From Porodaedalea pini (lineage: Eukaryota > Basidiomycota > Agaricomycetes > Hymenochaetales > Hymenochaetaceae): DNA of 12,500 nucleotides. Below, one piece after another: positions 1 to 7,114 of the stretch (position 1 is its first letter; each line of letters starts with the position of its first letter). The notes beneath the pieces were generated by a model. That model did no database searches, was not told the DNA's origin, and worked only from the letters and a program-made list of their open reading frames with translations. The stretch lies in assembly GCA_002794775.1 (NCBI GenBank), contig NBAY01000151.1:20001-32500 (forward strand). The letters are read 5' to 3'. The position numbers and the translations under genes were made by a program.

Positions 1-134
1 GTACCGCCTAGTTAGTACCACGGTGGGGGACCACGCGGGAATCCTAGGTGCTGTGGTTTTGCTTTTGCTTACTCTGACCGGTCTTCAGGGCTGGTCTGAG
101 TCGACTTGGTTGGTTTTCAGCCTCCGGAAGGGGT
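1..134. other. Left flank, possible 3' tail of another retroelement
   Basis: This short stretch precedes the first minisatellite and has no supported gene. Positions 17-23 (ACCACGG) can pair with 51-57 (CTGTGGT) with one G-T wobble, giving a stem around a G-rich loop. It is followed by a T-rich stretch, TTTTGCTTTTGCTT, at 57-70. A structured end followed by a simple T-rich tail resembles the 3' end of a non-LTR element, but no coding sequence is available here to prove it. It could equally be unique host DNA. The minisatellite sequence starts at about 135. Confidence 0.25.
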
Positions 135-2715
135 GTAAGAAGTGTACAAACTCGGTCTGTATTGAAGTGTACAAAAGTGTACAAAGTCGGTTGTAATGAA
201 GTGTACAAAAGTAACAGAGTCGGACTGTACAAGGGTGTATAGAGTCGGACTTGTACAAAAGTGTACAAACTCGGACTGTAACAGACTGTAATAGAGAGTA
301 ACAAAGTCGGACTGTAATAGACTGTAGCAGAAAGTAACAAAGTCGGAGTGTACAGAAGTGTACAAAGTCGGAGTGTAATAGACTGTAATAGAGAGTAACA
401 AAGTCGGTGTGTAATAGACTGTATAGAAAGTAACAAAGTCGGAGTGTAATAGAGAGTAACAAAGTCGGAGTGTAATAGATTGTATAGAAAGTAACAAAGT
501 CGGAGTGTAATAGAGAGTAACAAAGTCGGAGTGTAATAGAGAGTAACAAAGTCGGAGTGTAACAGACTGTATAGAAAGTAACAAAGTCGGAGTGTAATAG
601 AGAGTAACAAAGTCGGAGTGTAACAGACTGTATAGAAAGTAACAAAGTCGGAGTGTAATAGACTGTAATAGAGAGTAACAAAGTCGGAGTGTAATAGACT
701 GTAATAGAGAGTAACAAAGTCGGACTGTAATAGACTGTATAGAAAGTAACAAAGTCGGAGTGTAATAGATTGTATAGAAAGTAACAAAGTCGGAGTGTAA
801 TAGATTGTATAGAAAGTAACAAAGTCGGAGTGTAATAGAGAGTAACAAAGTCGGAGTGTAATAGAGAGTAACAAAGTCGGAGTGTAACAGACTGTATAGA
901 AAGTAACAAAGTCGGAGTGTAATAGAGAGTAACAAAGTCGGAGTGTAACAGACTGTATAGAAAGTAACAAAGTCGGAGTGTAATAGACTGTAATAGAGAG
1001 TAACAAAGTCGGAGTGTAATAGACTGTAATAGAGAGTAACAAAGTCGGACTGTAATAGACTGTATAGAAAGTAACAAAGTCGGAGTGTAATAGATTGTAT
1101 AGAAAGTAACAAAGTCGGAGTGTAATAGATTGTATAGAAAGTAACAAAGTCGGAGTGTAATAGAGAGTAACAAAGTCGGAGTGTAATAGAGAGTAACAAA
1201 GTCGGAGTGTAACAGACTGTATAGAAAGTAACAAAGTCGGAGTGTAATAGAGAGTAACAAAGTCGGAGTGTAACAGACTGTATAGAAAGTAACAAAGTCG
1301 GAGTGTAATAGACTGTAATAGAGAGTAACAAAGTCGGAGTGTAATAGACTGTAATAGAGAGTAACAAAGTCGGAGTGTAATAGATTGTATAGAAAGTAAC
1401 AAAGTCGGAGTGTAATAGATTGTATAGAAAGTAACAAAGTCGGAGTGTAATAGAGAGTAACAAAGTCGGAGTGTAATAGAGAGTAACAAAGTCGGAGTGT
1501 AACAGATGAAGTAACAAAGTCGGAGTGTAATAGAGAGTAACAAAGTCGGAGTGTAACAGACTGTATAGAAAGTAACAAAGTCGGAGTGTAATAGACTGTA
1601 ATAGAGAGTAACAAAGTCGGAGTGTAATAGACTGTAATAGAGAGTAACAAAGTCGGACTGTAATAGACTGTATAGAAAGTAACAAAGTCGGAGTGTAATA
1701 GATCTGTAATAGAAAGTAACAAAGTCGGAGTGTAATAGATTGTATAGAAAGTAACAAAGTCGGAGTGTAATAGAGAGTAACAAAGTCGGAGTGTAATAGA
1801 GAGTAACAAAGTCGGAGTGTAATAGACTGTATAGAAAGTAACAAAGTCGGAGTGTAATAGAAGAAGTAACAAAGTCGGAGTGTAATAGACTGTAATAGAG
1901 AGTAACAAAGTCGGAGTGTAACAGACTGTATAGAAAGTAACAAAGTCGGAGTGTAATAGACTGTAATAGAGAGTAACAAAGTCGGAGTGTAATAGACTGT
2001 AATAGAGAGTAACAAAGTCGGACTGTAATAGACTGTATAGAAAGTAACAAAGTCGGAGTGTAATAGACTGCAATAGAAAGTAACAAAGTCGGAGTGTAAT
2101 AGATTGTATAGAAAGTAACAAAGTCGGAGTGTAATAGACTGTAATAGAGAGTAACAAAGTCGGAGTGTAATAGAGAGTAACAAAGTCGGAGTGTAACAGA
2201 CTGTATAGAAAGTAACAAAGTCGGACTGTAATAGACTGTATAGAAAGTAACAAAGTCGGAGTGTAATAGATTGTATAGAAAGTAACAAAGTCGGAGTGTA
2301 ATAGATTGTATAGAAAGTAACAAAGTCGGAGTGTAATAGACTGTAATAGAGAGTAACAAAGTCGGAGTGTAATAGAGAGTAACAAAGTCGGAGTGTAACA
2401 GACTGTATAGAAAGTAACAAAGTCGGAGTGTAATAGACTGTAATAGAGAGTAACAAAGTCGGACTGTAATAGACTGTAACAGAAAGTAACAAAGTCGGAC
2501 TGTATGGAACTGTATAGAAAGTAACAAAGTCGGACTGTAATGAACTTGTACAAAAGTGTACAAAAGTCGGTCTGTAATAGACTGTACAAAAGTGTACAAA
2601 ATCGGTTGTGATAGAGTGTACAAAGTCGGTCATATTGAAGTGTACAAAAGTGTACAAAATCGCGTTGTAATGAAGTGTACAAAAGTGTACAAAATCGCGT
2701 TGTAATGAAGTGTAC
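135..2715. repeat. Minisatellite array A with higher-order structure
   Basis: The whole interval is a tandem array whose subunits begin with GTAACAAAGTCGG. The subunits come as a 26 bp form (AGTGTAATAGAGA follows the shared start), 35 bp forms (ending in GACTGTATAGAAA or GATTGTATAGAAA) and a 36 bp form (ending in GACTGTAATAGAGA). The edges, about 135-360 and 2530-2715, use a divergent subunit rich in TGTACAAAAGTGTACA. At the right edge a 35 bp unit containing AAATCGCGTTGTAATG is repeated twice (about 2637-2708). The three minus-strand reading frames stay open for 2.6 kb because the repeat almost lacks TTA, CTA and TCA on the plus strand, so no gene is called. The sharp edges and divergent end units are typical of arrays homogenised from the middle by unequal exchange. 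Confidence 0.95.
405..2018. repeat. About 325 bp higher-order repeat inside array A
   Basis: Reading subunit types in order gives a ten-subunit pattern: one CGGACTG-type 35-mer, two GATTG-type 35-mers, two 26-mers, an AACAG-type 35-mer, a 26-mer, another AACAG-type 35-mer and two 36-mers. The sum is 325 bp. Copies 721-1045 and 1046-1370 look identical base for base. Copy 405-720 differs by a 26-mer in place of a 35-mer. Copy 1371-1653 lacks its first subunit and has a shortened AACAG unit near 1500. From 1654 onward the order is more scrambled. Identical adjacent copies mean recent amplification of the whole 325 bp unit, not of single subunits. Confidence 0.85.
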
Positions 2716-3200
2716 ACTTGGGTGCATACAGACCGACTCTCTTACTTTTTCGTCAGACTTTCTTACTTTTTTCGATGCAGCCATGTTCTATCATACACTA
2801 CACACCCTCCACATACATTTCCGATGGCTTCCGACGCTTTGGGGGGTCCAGGGAGCTTTTCTACACCCTACATCCTCAAAAAGTGTTACATTTGGGTCTT
2901 TACAGGCCGACTTTCTTACTTTTTTGTCAGACTCTCTTACTTTTTTCAATCCAGCCATGTTCTATCATACACTATACACCCTCCACATGCATTTCCGATG
3001 GCTTCCGACGCTTTGGAGCGTTCAGGGAGCTTTTCTACACCCTACATGCACCAAAATTGGTGCATACAGGCCGACTTTCTTACTTTTTTTTCAGACTTTC
3101 TTACTTTTTTCGATCCAGCCATGTTCTATCACACACTATACACCATTCCCATACATATCCGACGCTTTCCGAAGTGTTGCACACACTAGCATGCCGAAAA
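2716..3200. repeat. Block B1: three tandem units of about 170 bp
   Basis: Three diverged tandem units start near 2718, 2892 and 3057 (spacing 174 and 165 bp). Each opens with a TTGGGTG-like start and a T-rich doublet (CCGACTTTCTTAC, then CAGACTTTCTTAC), followed by CGATGCAGCCATGTTCTATC and CCGATGGCTTCCGACGCTTT. The third unit ends in a divergent tail. Reading frames of 159-179 codons exist in all three plus frames across the units. They are mutually overlapping, follow the repeat and lack domain features, so they are treated as non-coding. The CCGACTTTCTTAC motif is the array core motif in the opposite orientation. Confidence 0.85.
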
Positions 3201-3210
3201 AATGGCTAAG

Positions 3211-3512
3211 ATGACTTATTGGCCCTGTCAACTACCCCCTCTCTACCCAGCAATAACTACTGATCCGGAGGGCTCGAAAAAAATCAGGTAGACTGTTGTA
3301 TATGATAAGAATGGTGATATGCAATTTCAGCTCCAACGGCTGAGAGGTTGTGGAGCTCTGGGGGGGTCAGATTTTGCAGAAATGGTATGGCAGGCCCTTT
3401 TAGTCAAAAACGCGATATAGTGGACACTGTTTTTCACTCCTCTCGCGCGGCGCGTCACAACAGGTACAAACAAAGACCCTTTCCTACTATAAGAGGGAGG
3501 GCACAAAGGGAT
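3211..3512. repeat. Block B1 distal segment, duplicated at 6747-7048
   Basis: This non-tandem segment matches 6747-7048 collinearly with only scattered substitutions, few in the first 150 bp and more near the right end. The match stops at about 3512/7048. Here it continues into the spacer; in the other copy it continues into the LINE leader. Both copies hold a plus-strand frame of at least 50 codons (from about 3348 and 6884). The differences include many that would change amino acids as well as silent ones, so I see no clear selection for a protein. It may be subtelomeric DNA or a retroelement 5' region; the window cannot decide. Confidence 0.8.
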
Positions 3513-3550
3513 CTGGGGGTAACAAAGGCAGTTATGTTTGGGAATGCATA

Positions 3551-3870
3551 ATTAAGTGTCATATGCTTGTTTAATAGACTCTAACTATAATTTCTGTTAG
3601 AGTCTGGTTGGGAGAGCCTCGGAAGGGGGCACAGGGCCTTGGGCACTGTATTAGGGTGTCCAGGGAAGGGTTCCGAGGGGTCCGGAGAGGATTGGGAGCT
3701 GGGGAAAATAATTGAGTGTCATATGCTTGTTTAATAGACTCTAACTACAATTTCTGTTAGAGTCTGGCTGGGAGAGCCTTGGAAGGCGGCACAGGGCCTT
3801 GGGCACTGTATTAGAGTGTCCAGGGAAGGGTTCTGAGGGGTCTGGGGAGGATTGGGAGCTGGGGAAATGA
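3551..3870. repeat. 160 bp tandem duplication with hairpins
   Basis: Two adjacent copies (3551-3710 and 3711-3870) begin ATTAAGTGTCATATGC and ATTGAGTGTCATATGC and run in register to the end with roughly ten substitutions. Each contains a perfect 10 bp inverted repeat, AGACTCTAAC and GTTAGAGTCT, around a 10 nt AT-rich loop (3576-3605 and 3736-3765). The remainder is G-rich. No gene is seen. The hairpin is preserved in both copies, which would fit a structural or protein-binding role, but two copies alone cannot show constraint. Confidence 0.85.
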
Positions 3871-4195
3871 GTTTGGGGGCGGCTGGGGGGTTGGATAAGG
3901 GGATTTGGGGGATTGTGAAGGCCGCCTTTGGCGGTTTAGAAAAAAATTATTATAAATTAGTATGAAAGGGGATAGGAAAGTAATAAAGGGAGACATCCTA
4001 AGCCTCTCCCTCATCCACCTAAGCCTCTCCCTCCCCTAACCCTCTCCCTGAACTGGCTGAGGGCCAGTTTTCAGCCTGTTGCAATGGTTTTATTACAACC
4101 TAGAGACCTAATGGCTCAGCTAGCTCCCTAACCCTCACCCTGGCCCTTTGGGCCTTGTTGGCGCTCTTACAGAGGCCTTTAGGGCCGGCATTCCA
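3871..4195. other. Spacer with G-run cluster and telomere-like tracts
   Basis: No gene is supported here. From 3875 to 3911 four runs of four to six G are separated by 5, 8 and 4 nt, a G-quadruplex-type pattern on the plus strand. Between 3997 and 4050 the tract CCTAAGCCTCTCCCTC occurs twice and is followed by CCCTAACCCTCTCCCTG. A further CCCTAACCCTCACCCTG lies at about 4127-4143. These are degenerate CCCTAA-like words, not true telomere arrays. Small hairpins lie at 4051-4069 (AACTGGC/GCCAGTT, loop TGAGG) and 4142-4154 (GGCCC/GGGCC, loop TTT). Any role is unknown. Confidence 0.6.
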
Positions 4196-4965
4196 GTTTG
4201 TACACTTCATTACAGTCCGAGTTTCTTACTTTTGTACACTTTATTACACTCCGACCTTGTTACTTTTGTACACTTCATTACAATCCGACTTCCTTACTCT
4301 AACCCTTCCCCTTACACTTCAATACAGTCCGACCTTCTTACTCCAACCCTACCCCTTACAGTCTAATACAGTCCGAGTTTCTTACATTCTGTACTTTTTG
4401 TATGCACACTGTTACAGTCCGACTTTCTTACTTTCTTATACTCCAACTTTCTTACATCCTGTACAGTCTATTACAGTCCGACCTTCTTACACTCTGTACT
4501 GTCCGAGTTTCTTACACTCTATTACAGTCCGACTTCCTTACATTCTGTACAGTCCGACTTTCTTACTTTCCATACACTCTATACAGTCCGACTTTCTTAC
4601 ATTCTATTACAGTCCGACTTTCTTACATTCTGTATACACCATTACAGTCCGACTTTTGTACACTCTGTACAGTCCGAGTTTCTTACACTCTATTACAGTC
4701 CGACTTCCTTACTTTCCATACACTCTGTACAGTCCGACTTCCTTACATTCTGTATACACCATTACAGTCCGACTTTCTTACATCCTATACACTCTATTAC
4801 AGTCCGACTTTCTTACACTCTGTATGGTCCGACTTTGTTACATTCTGTATACACCATTACAGTCCGACTTTCTTACATTCTGTATGCACTGTTACAGTCC
4901 GAGTTTCTTACTTTCTGTATACACCATTACTGTCTGAGTTTCTTACATTCCATACTTTCCATTAC
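4196..4965. repeat. Minisatellite array C, inverted relative to arrays A and A'
   Basis: Irregular subunits of about 30-45 bp carry the core TTACAGTCCGACTTTCTTAC, which is the reverse complement of the core of arrays A and A'. Variants use CCGAGTTTCTTAC, ACTCCGACC near the left edge, and pyrimidine insertions such as CTAACCCTTCCCCTTACA near 4298-4315. The array is more heterogeneous than array A and has no obvious exact higher-order period. Plus-strand frames up to 260 codons run through it in several registers; they are composition artefacts. It abuts the forward array A' head to head near 4970. Confidence 0.9.
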
Positions 4966-4979
4966 ACACCCAAAGCTTG

Positions 4980-6265
4980 ACTGCAACAGAGTGCACAAAA
5001 GTCGGACTGTGATAGACTGTACAGAAGTGTACAGAAAGTAAGAAACTCGGACTGTAATGAAGTGTATAGAAAGTAACAAACTCGGACTGTAGTAGACTGT
5101 ATAGAAAGTAAGAAACTCGGACTGTACAGAATGTAACAAACTCGGACTGCACTGTACAGAACTGTACAAACTCGGACTGTAATGGACTGTATAGAATGTA
5201 AGAAACTCGGACTGTACTGAACTGTATAGAAAGTAACAAACTCGGACTGTAGTAGACTGTACAGAAAGTAACAAACTCGGACTGTACTGAATGTAAGAAA
5301 CTCGGACTGTATAGAATGTAAGAAACTCGGACTGTACAGAACTGTACAGAACTGTACAAACTCGGACTGTAATAGACTGCATAGAAAGTAACAAACTAGG
5401 ACTGTAATAGACTGTAAGAAACTCGGACTGTACTGAATGTAACAAACTCGGACTGTACTCAACTGTATAGAAAGTAACAAACTCGGACTGTACAGAATGT
5501 AACAAACTCGGACTGCACTGTACAGAACTGTACAAACTCGGACTGTAATGGACCGCACAGAATGTAAGAAACCCGGACTGTACTGAACTGTATAGAAAGT
5601 AACAAACTCGGACTGTAGTAGACTGTACAGAAAGTAACAAACTCGGACTGTACTGAATGTAAGAAACTCGGACTGTATAGAATGTAAGAAACTCGGACTG
5701 TACAGAACTGTACAAACTCGGACTGTAATAGACTGCATAGAAAGTAACAAACTCGGACTGTAATAGACTGTAAGAAACTCGGACTGTACTGAATGTAACA
5801 AACTCGGACTGTACAGAATGTAACAAACTCGGACTGTACAGAACTGTACAAACTCGGACTGTAATAGACTGCATAGAAAGTAACAAACTCGGATTGTAAT
5901 AGACTGTACAGAAAGTAACAAACTCGGACTGTACAGAATGTAACAAACTCGGACTGTAATGGACTGTACAGAACTGTACAAACTCGGACTGTAGTAGACT
6001 GTATAGAAAGTAACAAACTCGGACTGTACTGAAGGTAAGAAACTCGGACTGTGCAGGAAGTAAGAAACTCGGACTGTAATAGACTGTATAGGAAAGTAAG
6101 AAACTCGGACTGTATTCAAAGTCGGACTGTAATGAAGTGTACAAAAGTCGGCCTGTAATAGACTGTACAAAAGTGTACAAAAGTCGGCCTGTAATAGACT
6201 GTACAAAAGTGTACAAAATCGCGTTGTAATGAAGTGTACAAAAGTGTACAAAATCGCGTTGTAAT
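4980..6265. repeat. Minisatellite array A' with ~366 bp higher-order period
   Basis: Subunits carry the core AACTCGGACTGTA, preceded by GTAACA or GTAAGA, and alternate between 25 and 36 bp forms. The rare junction GGACTGCACTGTACAG occurs at 5144 and again at 5510, and the subunit order between these points is repeated after 5510, giving a period of about 366 bp. The copies differ by a few substitutions and a small extra CAGAACTGTA-type insertion near 5340. Against array A the core changes from AAAGTCGGAGTG to AAACTCGGACTG, so the two arrays were homogenised separately. The right edge (about 6115-6265) again shows the TGTACAAAAGTGTACAAAATCGCG units seen at the right edge of array A. Minus-strand frames up to 449 codons are not genes. 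Confidence 0.95.
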
Positions 6266-6740
6266 GAAGTGTACACTTGGGTGCATACAGACCGACTCTC
6301 TTACTTTTTCGTCAGACTCTCTTACTTTTTTCGATGCAGCCATGTTCTATCATACACTACACACCCTCCACATACATTTCCGATGGCTTCCGACGCTTTG
6401 GGGGGTACAGGGAGCTTTTCTACACCCTACATCCTCAAAAAGTGTTACATTTGGGTCTTTACAGGCCGACTTTCTTACTTTTTTCGATCCAGCCATGTTC
6501 TATCATACACTACACACCCTCCAGACACTTTCCCAATTTTTTGGGGGTGTGTGGAGGGTAAGGAGGGTACATTTGGGTGCTTACAGGCCGACTTTCTTAC
6601 TTTTTTGTCAGATGTTCTTACTTTTTTCGATGCAGCCCTGTTCTATCACTCACAATACACCCTCCAGACACTTTCCCAATTTTTGGGGGGTGTGTGGAGG
6701 GTGCAGGAGGGTGTGGTACACTCTGTGAGGCCGAAATTTG
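6266..6740. repeat. Block B2: tandem units homologous to B1
   Basis: This block repeats B1: 6211-6484 matches 2652-2925 nearly exactly (I count about two mismatches). Units start near 6277, 6451 and 6573. The second and third units differ from those of B1: they are shortened and carry a shared tail, CAGACACTTTCCCAATTTTT, followed by a G-rich stretch with GGGGGTGTGTGGAGGGT. B1 and B2 are therefore identical on the array side and diverged in the middle. No gene is called; the overlapping 94-164 codon frames follow the repeat. Confidence 0.85.
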
Positions 6741-6746
6741 GTTAAG

Positions 6747-7048
6747 ATGACTTATTGGCCCTGTCAACTACCCCCTCTCTACCCAGCAATAACTACTGAT
6801 CCGGAGGGCTCGAAAAAAATCAGGTAGACTGTTGTATATGATAAGAATGGTGATATGCAATTTCAGCTCCAACGGCTGAGAGGTTGCGGAGCTCTGGGGG
6901 GGTCAGATTTTGCAGAAATGCTATGGCAGGCCATTTTAGGCAAAAACGCGATATAGTGGACAGTGTTTTTCACGCCTTCCGCGCGGCGCGTCACAATAGA
7001 TACAAACAAAGGCCTTTTCCTACTGTAAGAGGGAGAGCGAAAGGGGAC
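6747..7048. repeat. Block B2 distal segment, second copy of 3211-3512
   Basis: This is collinear with 3211-3512, beginning ATGACTTATTGGCCCTGTCA in both. Homology fades and stops at about 7048, just before the predicted leader of the LINE. Two readings are possible. Either the LINE inserted into this duplicated segment, with the B1 copy close to the empty site, or this segment is the 5' untranslated region of the LINE and the B1 copy is a fragment of such an element. A frame open from 6884 through 7432 passes through here and into the ORF1 start codon, but I do not see ORF1 homology upstream of 7115. Confidence 0.75.
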
Positions 7049-7114
7049 CGCCATCCCTTCTTGACTTGTTACCACCACCATCGAAAATATTCGCATTTTT
7101 ACAAACATTTCGCA

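Noticed and set aside
135..1653. CRISPR-like array
   Set aside because: Repeat units are contiguous variants of one another, with no unique spacers and no cas genes, in a eukaryotic retroelement context.
44..2784. Three overlapping minus-strand frames of 859-899 codons
   Set aside because: All three frames are open across the same minisatellite and encode the same Tyr/Leu/Ser/Thr-rich repeat in different registers; this is a composition effect with no domain or start context.
2675..3214. Plus-strand frames of 159-179 codons in block B1, and similar ones at 6234-6745
   Set aside because: Three frames are open simultaneously over ~170 bp tandem units; B1 and B2 diverge without keeping a single frame, and no family motif is visible.
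3348..3551. Small frame shared between 3348-3551 and 6884-7110
   Set aside because: The two copies differ at many amino-acid-changing as well as silent sites, the C-terminal parts are unrelated, and the shared part simply follows the duplicated DNA.
3997..4143. True telomere repeat tract
   Set aside because: CCCTAA-like words are few, irregular and mixed with CTCTCCC; they do not form a tandem telomere array.
4148..5041. Plus-strand frames of 68-260 codons over array C
   Set aside because: Same artefact on the opposite strand because array C is inverted.
4927..6343. Minus-strand frames of 138-449 codons over array A' and its right edge
   Set aside because: Same repeat-driven artefact, in several registers at once.
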